Assembly (NCBI RefSeq): GCF_000264995.1
Contig: NW_006767444.1
Span: 944,209 to 1,008,208 of the forward strand
DNA from: Punctularia strigosozonata HHB-11173 SS5
Lineage: Eukaryota; Basidiomycota; Agaricomycetes; Corticiales; Punctulariaceae
Reading direction: 5' to 3'
DNA length: 64,000 nt
In this document: piece after piece, positions 48,619 through 60,356 of the stretch
Position numbering within the stretch: position 1 is the first letter of the stretch
How the letters are laid out: every line of letters starts with the position of its first letter
Notes under the pieces: model-generated
Told to the model about the DNA's origin: nothing
The model's database searches: none
Seen by the model: the letters and a program-made list of their open reading frames with translations, nothing else
Made by a program: the position numbers and the translations under genes

Positions 48619-51600
48619 TTACATTCCGAGATGTACGTATGGCGCCCATCTACTCGGGTCCGGATGATCTTTCCTCAACTTCTGAATAGCTTCGTCCAGC
48701 GCATATGCAACTTCATCGGGGTCGAGGTGCTCTCCGTCATTGCTGAATATGTCCGAATACACCGATTTTGCTATCGTGGGCCCGTCGATATCTTCCATGG
48801 ACCTACGTGGTTTCAGTGGAGCGAACTGATCGGCTGCAAGAGCGAATCATGACCAAGCTTACCACAGAGTGGCAATGACACTTTTGAAGCCGGCGAACAA
48901 CATGGTTGCAGCAAGGTGGACCGTCTGGTCCGGTTGTCTCTATAAGATGTGCTTTTGTAAGTGTTCCCTGAACGAGTATCGGATCGACAACTCACTCCGT
49001 CTCCTTTCGCGGTCTCGCAGGCACTCAGGAAAGCCATGAATGCGTTCGGAAGCGGCACGGGCATCAACTCCTCGATGGTCAGCATGGAATCTCGCATCAC
49101 GAAACCGCTTTTGAGCGGGTTCTCCGGGTTCTGGTAGCCGTGGCACGCGAGGTGGAGAATGTTCGCCTGCGGCAATTCCTCGAGGAGCCTCCCAGTCGTC
49201 AGCCCATCACTGTTCAGCAGCAGATCAGGTTTGCCGCCTCCTTGTCGAAGACCTATCGTTGCTCGCGCTGACAAGGCCTGACGTACAGCGCCGACTTCTT
49301 CGACTGTCCAATGGAGATCACTCCATTCTGAAAGGAGTGTCGACGGAACTGCCGTGACAAGAGCTTGAACATCATTTTTCTTGATTGGTTTGTATGCTCT
49401 TCTTGCCGCAAGGAGGGATCCAAGAGTCGGAATATACGAGGATACGACATAATCGGAGCACCAACACTCCTCTGTGCCGGCAGCATGAACAGGAAGATGA
49501 GAGAAGCGACCAGTCGGACACCACCACAGGCGGGGGCGCGTTTTTCCTGTTGCGGACTATACATTCAAGATATCAGTATTCGTGCATATAGGGGATTGAA
49601 CTGTAACTCATACCTCTATGTTCAAAGCCAGCAGGACAGGTTGCACTACATCCTGCCACAGTCGATGTAACACATTGGCAATCCGCGTGCGTCTTGACGA
49701 CGCACGATTTCCAGCTTTCACTAAACTTAGACGCTCCCTCAGGGCCGACCTCGCTTCCATGACGCCAGAATGCCATGCTGTCTCTGCTTCGACAAGCCAA
49801 TCCTCCGTAATCCGCTTCAAAGCGAGGCTCAGAATGTCTCCGGACGGCTTGATGATAATGGCATGACATGCCAGTGCGCTGGAAACAAGCATCACCACTG
49901 GCCCTCTCTCTGCGGACCTTGCCAGCATGGTAAACTGGTCAGGAAGCAGGAAACGCTCTAACCCAGGAAGGCGCCGGACCTTCTCGAGCAAGGAGTTGAA
50001 TTCCTCGCTTTGCTGTCTTCTCCGGGCAGCCTCGAGTTCTGTCGCCTTGGATTCATCAGCGTCGTTCGGCGAGTCAAGTATCCTATCTAACTGTCGAGCG
50101 AGAAACGTTAGCCCCGCACGAAGGTCGTCCGGCACCGCTTCGAAAGGAGAACGAAGGCATAAGATATGTGCCCAGAAGACGGCACGGCCTTGTTCCAATA
50201 TCTCCACGGCCCTCTGCGGTAGCGAAATAGCAAGTGCGTGAGACGCGCCTTCACGAGCTATATCCTGACCGATGATCAGGGAATCAAGCCGCGTTCGCAA
50301 ATGAGGACCCAAGAGTGCCACACGAGGTAGGAGGCTGATAACCTGCGCATAAATGTCCAGGAGCAGCAACGATATGGGCTGTTCTTCGGCAAACATATCC
50401 CTATGACACTGTTGAATGATTCGGAGTATGTCCGTCCCATCTCGAATTCGTGATCGCACATCTCGATGATCGTCTGCCAAGGCCTCTGTCAGATAGTTGA
50501 GCGCGAGCACCGGGTCGCGGTAGGGGGTGTCGTGATGCAGCGATAGCTTCGCAGCAGCTATGAGGCAGTGGTATCGCTCGCGACGGCCGGGGTTGACTGT
50601 ATGTAGAAGGTCTATGATGATATCCGATGCATATGAAGCATCTTCGACGTGGTGAGTATGTCGATATCTTGCGTAGTGGCATCTAGCAAGTGTGCGCCGC
50701 AGCTCCGGCCAAGACGACCGCTCTGAATACTCGGCTATGACAAGTGAAAGATATTGGATAGCTCGATTGAGGTCGGAAACATCGTGTCGGTCCTTCCCAC
50801 GTAGGATGAGAGCCTTGGATAGGTAAAATTTCGCTTCAGCCCGATCGAAAGAATGATCGGAAGGGATGATGCCAACTAGTGCTTCCGCCAATGATATGGC
50901 CTCCTCGAGGTCCTCTAGGTTACCAAGCACCTCGTAACGCGTGCAAAGATGAGATATGACTTTCATCGTAACGTCGCCCCGTTCCGTGTGGGAGGGAGAA
51001 ATAGCTGCTAGAGCACGCCGATCCCAGTAGAGTGCTTCATTGAGGTCGGATAGATCGCCCGCTTCGTGAAAACGTAGAATTAATGTTGCTGCAAGATTGC
51101 GAGCAGGAGAGAACCATCGGGTATTGTCTTCAGATAAAGCATCCACGGCTTGTCGACAGAGCTGAAGTGACTCCTCGAGATCGCTGAGCTCGCCAGTGCA
51201 GGCGAACTGGAGGCGCAGTGCTATGGATAGGTTATCTAGGTAAATCCAGTAAACTTCGGCGTGGGGAGGGGAGCGTTGCAGAGACGTGCGCTGAAACTCC
51301 ACCGATTCCTTGATGTCTTTTTCCGATAGGGTAAGTTGATGGCGAAATGTGAGTAGATTGCCCATGGTCGTCAAGAGGTTTAAGCGCGGCTGGCCATGCG
51401 GGCGATCTGTCTGCACAGTAAGTCGTCCGATGTCGATCGCTCTGTCGAGATCACTGAGAGCGCCATAGTCGTAGGATCTGTGGTACATTCCCATGAGGGT
51501 ATAATACACAGCTTTGTATCGCTCGACGTGATTGGCTGGGCACAGACGTAGAGCCTCCTTGAGAACGCCAACAGATTCATCGAGGTCGCCTCGATTTCCG

Positions 51601-52277
51601 GAGAATTCGTACGAACGAAGCAAGTACGTGCCCAGGTATCGAAGGTGTCGGTGCTTATCGTGGGCTTGGGAAGGCACTATCTCTGCCAGAGCCTGTCGCT
51701 GCAGCTTTATTGCTTCGACGATAGATGTCATCCCTAGGTACTGATGGACGATCCACGAGAGAGTGCAACAAGCTGTCGCTCTCAAAGGATGGCCGGGAGC
51801 ACAGAGCGAGATGGCATGGCGGCACATGTTCTCCGCGGCACGTCTCGCCTCAATATCCGACGACCTGCCGGCGTGAGCATCCAACATGCCCGCGTAGAAT
51901 ACAGATACGGTAGGGCAGTCGGCATGCTCTGCGTTACAGAGTTCCAGAGCGCGCCTTCCATGAGTGATGGCAGTATCGAGATCTGTCGGGTCATCGGCAT
52001 AGACAGACCGGGTCTCGTACACTCGTGCAAGATGAATAAGAACATGGTACTGTCTCGTAGGCGCATAGGCAACCATCTCAGGAGCACCGTCACGGTTATC
52101 AGGGTCACTGAAAGCCACCGAGCAATCCCCAGTCCGCGTCGTGGTGTCGGCTAAGAGGGCTTCGTATTGTTCGATGCAATCCTTGGCAATTTCGAGATCG
52201 CTCTCCCTACAAAATCTGTCATAAAGTCGTAGGGCGTCCGCAAGAGCTGCGGTAGGCTCAGGCACCGGTACTGACAT
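48619..52277 (-). CDS. TPR-CHAT protease-like protein
   Basis: One exon of 889 codons from ATG 52,277 (MSVPVPEPTAALADAL) is built from about ten TPR-like units (pattern GDLSDLNEALYWDRRALAAI). After introns near 49,600, 49,000 and 48,800 comes a CHAT domain. Key pieces are LLEELPQANILHLACHGYQ with the catalytic histidine, AFMAFLSACETAKGD with the catalytic cysteine, TVHLAATMLFAGFKSVIATL and RWAPYVHLGM at the C-terminus, with stop TAA at 48,619-48,621. CHAT is a caspase/separase-clan cysteine protease fold, and here both catalytic residues and the C-terminal strands are present, so the enzyme looks intact. The TPR array probably binds a partner that controls the protease. Fungal CHAT proteins are poorly characterised; a role in regulated cell death is inference from bacterial relatives. 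Confidence 0.88.
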
Positions 52278-53683
52278 AGGTGGTTATGAGCAAGCCGTAA
52301 TCTTAGGGGGGGGGATAACGAAGGCTCACTTGTTGCACACTCGCATATGCGTCGCATTCCTGGGGGAGAAGAAGGCACATGCTCTGGAGAGCAATCCGGC
52401 TTGACGGTAAGAGGCCCCACTAGCGATAACCATGATATATGAGTGAAAAGTACAATACGGACAAGCAATAAACGCACGGAACGCTGAAGCAACATCATCG
52501 TGACCTGCCATCGCGATCTTTAGCGGCGCTGAGTCCACGAAGATAACTTGCTCGCACCTTATATATGACTGGGGCTGATGACTTCTTGTAGTTATGGTTG
52601 GAATACCGCCGGCGCCCTCACGGTAATGCGTCACAACTCAGGCCTCAGGCCTCAGGATTCAACAGCGCCCATATCATCATCAAAGAACCTCGAACGGGAC
52701 ATTTGATTTCATGACGATGAGTCAACAGGGCCGCATGAGAGTGAAGCGCGTCGGAAATCCGTATCATGATTCCGGTGCATGCGGAGCCACGCAAAGAGCA
52801 ATGGATTCAGAGTATTCGGCTAATGTTAGCATCATGGCGGGCGATGCGCGTGCACGAGCAGGGTTGGAAGATATTCAAGAAGCGAAGGAACCAGATACGA
52901 CATGCTACTCTCATGGGGGAGGTGGTGAGTATAGAACCATATAACACAGCCAGCGGGAGAAGGTGAAGCAATGCCGAGAGAATTCGTCGGGAGAAGCGTG
53001 ATGTAGGGGATCGTATGTAAGCTCGAAATTCGTCGAATGTCGATCGTCTACATAGAGTCCCCAGGCCCGACTGGACTCCAGTGCACCTTCAGTTGCCAGT
53101 GACGCAAAAGACAAGTGAGATTTGGAAAAGCGAGCACCGAGCGAAGCTCGGTGCGCCGTCTTGGAGAGAGGGAGCACGTATCGTAACGCCGCGTCAATGT
53201 ACAATTTCTCACGCTATTCCTTTCCGGAGCCTCACCGCGAGAGCGGCCGGGGCATACCTGCATCAAAACCCACCCTCCCCATTCCCGATCTTTCGTGAAT
53301 CCTTTCTTAGCAAACTTCAGGCGAGCCTCCGGGCCCGCCTTCGGTTTGCGCCCGAAGGGGCGGCCCCTTGGGGCCGCTTCCTTTCACCCAAATGAGAAGA
53401 AAGGGCCACAACATAAGACTCAATCCTTTGCACAGCACGAAACGACAAGACATTGAGTTGTGATGCAACGACGCAGAAGTGGCTAAGTATGAGAGTGTGA
53501 TTATTTGATTAAAACCCGCATAGCAACGGAGGCAAAGTGTCTGGTCGCTGGTGTCCAGATTGGCATTATCGCATCGAGTCCATAGCAGGGGTGCTACACG
53601 TACAATTGCATAAGATTATATGTTACACGTGCAAATGAATTGAGATCACGACAGACGAAAAACGAAGAATATACAATACGGGG
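52278..53683. other. 1.4-kb intergenic region with GC-rich hairpins
   Basis: No gene is supported here. It should hold the CHAT gene promoter on the left and the 3' flank of the BAG gene on the right. Strong hairpins lie at about 53,127-53,390, and an 8-bp unit (GGCCTCAG-like) is repeated in tandem near 52,630-52,650. Confidence 0.55.
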
Positions 53684-55822
53684 TCATACAACAACGACTT
53701 CCGCATCCCCAAATTGTTGCTGCCCCGCCTTCGCGTCTTCAGCAAGATGATTTTCTGGCCGGCGTTCCGCATCGGTGGGCGTTCTCGGTTCCTCATGAGC
53801 GCTGGATTCCGATTCAGTGCTCTCAACCTCCATCTTCTCGTCATCCTTCGGCTCCGGGAGCTTCGCATTCTCCGCATTCGTCTCCTCCACAGCATCCTGC
53901 CTCTGATCCTTCTCTCGCGGGTCCTGCGTCGCCGACTCGCTCTCAACAGCCATATCGGCATCCCTCTCCTCCTCCTCTGCCACCGCTTGTGGCTGATCAA
54001 CCGTCACGTCCTCCGCAGCGACCGTATACGCTTCGCTCTGGCTTGATGTGCCCTCCATTTCACCTGTGGGAGGTACAGGCTCTTGTGACGAGCGCGCAGC
54101 CGAGAAAAGATCTTCATCAACGGTGCTCGGAATGACCAACGCGCTGGTGTCGTGGTCAGCGGCAGCGGGTTCTGTAGGGGTCGAGGGAACTGCAGGCGCC
54201 AAGGTCGCGGAAGGCACCGAAGCGACTGTCGAGCCTGGTTCGGGAACGTCTTCGATCATGGGTGAAGTAGGCTCGTAGGCGTCCGCTGGCGCATCGGTAT
54301 TAAGCAACTCCGTTTGCACGGTGGATGTGTCGTACTTGGCCGCGGCTGACGTTGCTGACTCCGCGGCGTCGACTTGCTGACTAGAGTCCGTCTGCATCAC
54401 GCCCGCCTCCTCGGTAGCAGGCACGCATGGCTCGACAGGAGCTGCAGTTGCGGACTCCGTTTGCATGGGAACATCTGCTTCGGCGCTGCTCTGCGCACGC
54501 AGATACGCCTTCCACACCTGCTTCCGCCACCGATCCAAGTTCTCCGCCTCCGCCTCAACCTTCCGCACCATCTCCTTTCGCCTCTCCCTCACAGCCTTAT
54601 CGCCGCCGCTCTCCACCGTATCAAGCGAGATAAGCAGTCGGTTAAGCTGCTCCGCGTACGCGTGAAGAGGAGTGTTGTTGTGGGTATACGCGAGCCGGGG
54701 CGTGTTCTCCGTCTCCGTCTCGCCGCTATCGACGGTATCAGAAGAGAGGCTAGGCGTAGGGGGCGGAGTGACGTGAACGGTTTCGCCATCGAGGATGAAG
54801 TCGACGGTGGCGGGGAAGGAGAACTCGGACTTGAGCTTGTCGAAGCGCTCGCCGACGGATGCGATGGACGCGAGAGCTTTCCGTCGCGGGAGGTTGGTGC
54901 GATAGAAGGTCTGTATTTTGCTGGCAGCGGCGTGCTGTTCTGGGGTCCACTGTGGTGACGAGGGCTTCGGCGACCGAGCGGGTTCCGCCGCACGAGGGGC
55001 TTCGGCCTGCTTGGTAGAATGGGCAGGATGAGGGGTTTGCTTCGGGCTGGGAGGAGCCATTGAACGCGCTCGCGTATGACCGGGTGACTGTGTACGAGCG
55101 CGCGACGAAAGCGGTGGTTGACGTCGTCCACGGGCGAACTGGGAGGAGACGAACGTCAATAACAGCGATTTGACTGATGGATAGGCATGGTTGCTTACCG
55201 TATCGTCTACATCAGTGGCATCGAAACGTTGGGGGACGGGGATGCCAAGGCTGCGATAGAACGCATCCAGAGGGTCCGTGGGTTGCGTGAAGCGCTCGCT
55301 CTGTCTCCTGCGACGGCGCTCGGCTTCTTCGCGCTCAGCCTGTTGGCGTTGACGGAGGAGGGTCTCTTGCTCTAGACGACGAAGGCGTTCAAGTTCACGC
55401 TGTTGCTCCTGCAACCTTTGCTCTTGCAGTAGCCGCTCGCGTTCCCTCTCCCGCTCACGCTCCAATCTCTCCAACATCTCCTGCCTCCTCCTTTGCTCCT
55501 CCAGGTATGCGCGCTCTCGCGGGCTGTAGCCGAACGATGTGTAGGGGTTAGGGGTGTAACCGCTGCCGTAGCCGTAGCCATCGTCTTCGTCATCGTCAAG
55601 GTAGGCGCTCCATTGCTGACCGTGGCCGTGACCGAGCTGGCCAAGCCGTTCCTGGGCGAGGCGAGCACGCGCAGCACGCTCACGGGCCTCTTGTTCGGCG
55701 CGGCGGGCGGCTTCGTATTGCTGTTGGGCAGCGCGCTCCTCAGCTAGGGCGCGCAGGTAGGCGTTATCGGAGGGCCGATAGGCAGAGTAGCCGTATGGGT
55801 CTGGATAGTACGAGTTGAACAT
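53684..55822 (-). CDS. BAG-domain Hsp70 co-chaperone with IQ-like motif
   Basis: The N-terminus from ATG 55,822 (MFNSYYPDPYGYSAYRPSD) is Tyr/Pro-rich, followed by a long charged coiled coil (LERLERERERERERLLQEQ). An in-frame 60-bp intron lies near 55,137-55,196. In the middle an IQ-like motif (SKIQTFYRTNLPRRKAL) precedes a BAG domain (HAYAEQLNRLLISLDTVESG, ending LDRWRKQVWKAYL). BAG domains bind the Hsp70 ATPase domain and promote nucleotide release. The C-terminal third is acidic, Ser/Thr/Glu-rich and probably disordered, ending FGDAEVVVV. The IQ-plus-BAG order recalls plant BAG proteins that bind calmodulin; this is analogy only. A perfect heat-shock element upstream supports a chaperone-network role. 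Confidence 0.83.
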   Translation of the reverse strand: MFNSYYPDPYGYSAYRPSDNAYLRALAEERAAQQQYEAARRAEQEARERAARARLAQERLGQLGHGHGQQWSAYLDDDEDDGYGYGSGYTPNPYTSFGYSPRERAYLEEQRRRQEMLERLERERERERERLLQEQRLQEQQRELERLRRLEQETLLRQRQQAEREEAERRRRRQSERFTQPTDPLDAFYRSLGIPVPQRFDATDVDDTVSNHAYPSVKSLLLTFVSSQFARGRRQPPLSSRARTQSPGHTRARSMAPPSPKQTPHPAHSTKQAEAPRAAEPARSPKPSSPQWTPEQHAAASKIQTFYRTNLPRRKALASIASVGERFDKLKSEFSFPATVDFILDGETVHVTPPPTPSLSSDTVDSGETETENTPRLAYTHNNTPLHAYAEQLNRLLISLDTVESGGDKAVRERRKEMVRKVEAEAENLDRWRKQVWKAYLRAQSSAEADVPMQTESATAAPVEPCVPATEEAGVMQTDSSQQVDAAESATSAAAKYDTSTVQTELLNTDAPADAYEPTSPMIEDVPEPGSTVASVPSATLAPAVPSTPTEPAAADHDTSALVIPSTVDEDLFSAARSSQEPVPPTGEMEGTSSQSEAYTVAAEDVTVDQPQAVAEEEERDADMAVESESATQDPREKDQRQDAVEETNAENAKLPEPKDDEKMEVESTESESSAHEEPRTPTDAERRPENHLAEDAKAGQQQFGDAEVVVV

Positions 55823-56272
55823 CGTCGACGACAGCGGTCAAGTTGAGTAGTGCGCGACATGACGCGGGGGCGGGCGATAATATACATTTCGCGGTGGAGA
55901 ACGACGACGGTCGTCGAAGGTGCGAGAACGCAGGGGGCGCTGCTCCAAAAAGGAAACCGAAGGCGGGAGAATATTCGCGAACGTGGCACTCGGGCTGTAC
56001 GCGCAACATCAGCGTATGTCAGCGTTCCACACCACACGGTCAGTGTCGGTCACGAGTCACTGCATGGCAGGCTCCCTTCTGGAGACGAAGCATGGTTTGG
56101 GCACAGAGTCACAGACAACGTCGTCCCTGCACTTCCTCATAGTCCTCCAGCCTTGCAACGCGAATATGACTGCTCCCATATACGCCTGGATCTAGGCCGA
56201 TGCGCATATAATGTCCAATACACATCCTGTATATGATCTCAAACAGTCCATCTACGATACATCTGGATCGTG
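55823..56272. other. Intergenic region, BAG promoter
   Basis: No gene is seen. It contains the heat-shock element and TATA-like sequence of the BAG gene, next to the 3' end of the DUF1365 gene. Confidence 0.6.
55968..55982 (-). promoter_or_regulatory. Perfect heat-shock element upstream of the BAG gene
   Basis: Three alternating nGAAn units (AGAAT, ATTCG, CGAAC) run without a gap, the full Hsf1 consensus. The site lies about 150 bp before the BAG start, and a TATA-like TATATTA on the minus strand (about 55,876-55,884) lies between them. Confidence 0.65.
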
Positions 56273-57979
56273 TCATGTCTTAGTGTTCGCACCAAGCCCT
56301 GCCTCTGCTCTGCTCCATCTGCCCCACGGTTCTTCACCCGGGACGAACCGCGCTTTCACCAATGTGAAAATCCACTTTTCCAGTAGTTCCGCGAACATGA
56401 GGAGGGCGAGCACCGTCAGGTCGCTGAAGGTACGGGCAGATTTGATCAGCGCATGCACACGAGCGTCGGGATCTAGAGGGTGTCGGGGAGGAATGGGTAA
56501 ACCAGGAGACGTCAGTACCACAGGCGGCACAGGTCGGAGCCGGAAGCGCTGCGCGAGCGTCCGACTCGGCGAGGAAGGGTTATGGAATACGCGAAGGAAC
56601 AGCGCGCGATCCGAGGTCCAGAATATACGGTCGATCTTGCTCTGTGCTTGGTCGCTCGCTGTCAGGAGGGCGTGGGCAGCGGAGGGCATCAGGAACAACG
56701 TGGAGAAGAACCGCGGAGACATATAGTGGATGAGCAGGTGGGACGACGACTCATTTTCCGCGCCGAAGGTGAGTGGAGGAACGGCGGGATTGGCGGAGAT
56801 GAGAGAGACGACGGTGTTCGTGTCTCGTGCGCGGCGGCGCAAGAAACCTTCAATACGCCTCCGTGTGTACGCTTCCAACGGACCTTCCGGTTGCCAGCCT
56901 ACACCTCCACCCAGCAATGATGATGCTGGTGATTTCATGCAGTCTCCTTCAAGGAGGAGTGGCTGAACGGGGTATGGTTCTGGGCGCGCATATACGTCGA
57001 GACCCTTCCGGTAGTGTAGTATCCACGCTTGGTAGAGGATGCGAGGCATGCTTAGGAGTAATCCGAGAGGCGCTCCGAGTATAGCGGAGAGGAGAGAAGA
57101 CACGGTCAAGGGGATAGCTGAGGTAGGTCGGATAGTAGCTGTGAGCTTCAAGGCACCGGCCTTCTCGTTGTCATGTGGTGCTGAGCCGTCAACAGTGTCC
57201 GATGGGAGACGGAAATCGACTCGTACAACGGGAAGTGGAGGCTTGACGACGTCAATCTGACCATTGGGGGACGGAGGATGGGATGGAGCGTTCAAAGAGA
57301 CGGTGTAAAACCCGGAGCGGTCGTTGAAGGGAGAGACATGGAAACGACGAGGGAATGTCCATTGATGGTCGAATCTGCGTGGACGGGTTGGTTCAGACTT
57401 TTTCTTGCTCAGTGCGAGCGGGGAACCACGCACCCTCGCCTAGGTTTCTCCTCTCCCTTACCCAACTCCAGTAGATAAACATGTGCTTCTCCGAAGGTGT
57501 TGTGAACCTGATCATGAGCGATATCACGAAGAGCGTGGCTAAAGAGAGCTCACCTCCAGTACGACTAACCAAAGCTCGCCCGCGGGAGTATAGCAATAGT
57601 ATACCGACAACGGGTTGATGCCTTCAATTCCAAGGAAGCCCGGCATCGTCTGTAACCACACATCGTGTACTCGGTTTTTCGCATCCGCATACCCACGAGA
57701 AGTGAGGAGGAGGACCAGCTTCTCATTGATGGACAAACCCGTCGAGCCCGGAGCGACCGCGGTAAGGTATCCTTGAGGTCGGAGACCTGTCAATCGACCC
57801 CACAGCGAGCCATAGCCGAATATCCATCCCCGAGCCAAGTCAAGCTGTCCGGATTCCAGAGCATCCAGAGACAATAACAAGGAGAGCGTTGGGTATCTGA
57901 ACGCGTGTGTAGCGGTTTGCGGAAGGAGGCGAGCGTGAGTGACCCGGTTGTGCAGGACGTAGGCCCGGGGTGAAATCAT
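56273..57979 (-). CDS. DUF1365 family protein
   Basis: The start at 57,979 gives MISPRAYVLHNRVTHARLLP, the typical opening of the family, then YPTLSLLLSLDALE, GWIFGYGSLWGRLTGL and MPGFLGIEGINPLSVYYCY. An intron near 57,540 leads to NTFGEAHVYLLELGKG, and another leads to DHQWTFPRRFHVSPFNDRSG near 57,330. The long C-terminal exon contains a probable membrane or membrane-associated segment (LLSAILGAPLGLLLSMPRIL). It ends ARFVPGEEPWGRWS and LGANTKT at 56,273. DUF1365 proteins occur in bacteria and fungi, often near lipid-modifying enzymes in bacteria. The biochemical role is not established and no lipid gene neighbours it here. Confidence 0.86.
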
Positions 57980-58279
57980 CTCAGTAGCGCTCTCGTTTCA
58001 GTACATCCTGTCGTTGCAAGACGCAAGGAGCTCTGTGCCACCGGAGGCGTGACAAGAGCAATGTAGAGACGATGTGATGCCATGGACACAGCTGACGCTG
58101 CGATGGACGGTCTCGGTCGCGTCGAGCCCCTGATCATGACGACTATGGGATCGGAAAACAACATTCCCAGCAAAACATCAACCTAGGGCGTACAAGAATG
58201 TTCTATGCGACACGTAAGGCTACAGGGACCGCGCCTCGCGCGGAACGTTTCGGTAGGCTTGCTCAAGCACGACTTTGAT

Positions 58280-60071
58280 CTAGTCCACCTCCAAAACGGT
58301 ACCGCGTTGGACGCTTCCCCATCCTAATAAAGACCAGGTTAGTGGAAACTGACGGTGCAGGCACGGAGGGTGACGAAGTGGAAGTGGTACGCACCAACAA
58401 GTCGCCAATGCTTTTCTATCCTACGTGAAAGGGCAACCTTCTCGCCAATCTCCGTGCACGCTGGTGACGTGAGCTGAATCTTGGCCAAGTCTGCCTTGAC
58501 GCTAAGCACACGGCCACCGGTGGAGGTGGAGCCGATGTTGATGAGGAGCAGCTCGTTCTTGACGAGCTTGGAGACCTTGGTTTGCTTCTTGTCCTCAGTC
58601 TTCACACCGAGTAGACGACGGAGAAGGAAGAGACTAATCTCCAGCTCTGTGATGGCGATTCATCAACTCGCATAGAGACTCCGCTCACTGCATGAATCTC
58701 ACCCGTGTAAATCTGGGGTAGTTTACCGACCGCGCCCAAGACCTGCCCAACGAGTCGGTCCGCACGGCACAAGGTCGGGTCAATCTTGGTTCCGACACCG
58801 ATCAGCCCACCGGGCACCGCGAACTGCAGCTGGTTGTTCTCCGCGAGCAGCGTGACGATCTTGCTGAAGATCGGCTTGCACTTGTTCCGTCCCGACGCGT
58901 CCTTCGTGACGATTCCGGGTCTGATCTCGATCTCCTGGCCGAGGCGGAGGACGCCGGTGAGGATGGAGCCGCCAGCGACGCCGCCCTTGAGTTCGTCGAC
59001 TTCCGCACCTGGTTTGTTGACGTCGAAGGATCGGATGACGATGAGCTTGGGGTCGGAAGTGAAATCGCGGACGGGAACGGGGATGCGCTTCACGATGTAC
59101 TCGTTGACAGCGTCGATGTTGTACTTCAGCTGGGCAGATATCGGGACAATAGGAGATGACTCGGCCACGGTGCCTGCGGAATGTTCAGCATGGGATCGCA
59201 AAGCATAAGTGCCGGATACGCACCCTTGACGAAGGCGGTAATGCTTTTGTGGTGCTCGAGAGCCTGTTGCTCCTTGATGAGATCCACCTTGTTTTGCAGG
59301 ATGATGATGTGCTCAAGCTTCATGATCTCCACCGCGGCAAGATGTTCCGAGGTTTGCGGTTGTGGGCAAGTTTCGTTTCCCGCGATGAGCAGCAGCGCGG
59401 CGTCCATGACCGCGGCACCGTTCAACATGGTGGCCATGAGAATGTCGTGACCGGGGCAGTCGACGAAGGAGACATGGCGGATGAGCTTCATACGATGACC
59501 ACACCCTGGGCGTTCGCATGGTGGGTGATCTTCTTTGTCGGAGCGGTATGAGCGGTAGCAGCCAGGTCTTGGGCACGCATCGTTCTCGCATTTGTAGATC
59601 TAATCGACGAAGGGAGGGAAGTATGGTGGCATTAAGCATGGCCACTATGGTAAATTCAAAAAAAGGTAACTTACTTTCGCGTTCGCGTAACCAAGCTTGA
59701 TGGTGATGTTGCGGACGAGCTCATTCTTGAACCGCACAGTCATGACGCCAGATATCGCCTTCACCACCGTCGACTTCCCGTGGGCCACATGTCCAATCGT
59801 CCCTACACAACATTAGCCCTACAACAGCGCGATTCCTTCGCTTCACTAACCCAGATTTATCGTCGCCTGAGCTGCGTCAGTCGCAGCTCTCTCATTACTT
59901 CAAGATCGTGGACGAAATGGGACGTACTTGTTTCGAGATGACTTCAGGTGATAGCGCAGTAAGCTTCGTCACGTCCACCTCGACTTTAGGGATGTCCTCC
60001 TCGATCTCATCCTCCTCGTCCTCAGATCCCGAATCAATGTGATCTTTCTGCAGTGTTTCGTCTCCGGGCAT
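58280..60071 (-). CDS. GCD11: Translation initiation factor eIF2 subunit gamma
   Basis: This is the GTP-binding core of eIF2, which carries initiator Met-tRNA to the 40S ribosome. After a short acidic N-terminus (ATG at 60,071, [15 protein letters not shown]) come the G1 motif GHVAHGKST, a zinc-ribbon-like insert with [11 protein letters not shown] and CERPGC, the G3 motif DCPGHD, the G4 motif NKVD and the G5 region [15 protein letters not shown]. The beta-barrel domains follow ([30 protein letters not shown]-type segments, [20 protein letters not shown]). It ends [13 protein letters not shown] with stop at 58,280. At least eight short introns are present. The factor is essential and normal in every motif seen. 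It faces a small unknown gene across 285 bp. Confidence 0.93.
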
Positions 60072-60356
60072 CTTTGCGTCGATATAAGGGTGGTCTTCCG
60101 AGGAGATCTAGAGGTTCTATCGAGTATCTTCACAATGGAAGTATGATCCGAGATCGAGGCGGATTTCCAGCGAAGCTTGCTAGTGACTCGTCGCAAGGGC
60201 ACACAAGATTTCGCGCAGACGAAATGGCGCGGAACTCGCCCGATGACATTACGTAATCCACCCCTATGATCTCTTCCTTCGATGGCCGGCCGGTGCTTTG
60301 CACCTTTACCCGCATTCTTATTCTCTACGCATCCCTAGTAATATCTCCCAGTCACA

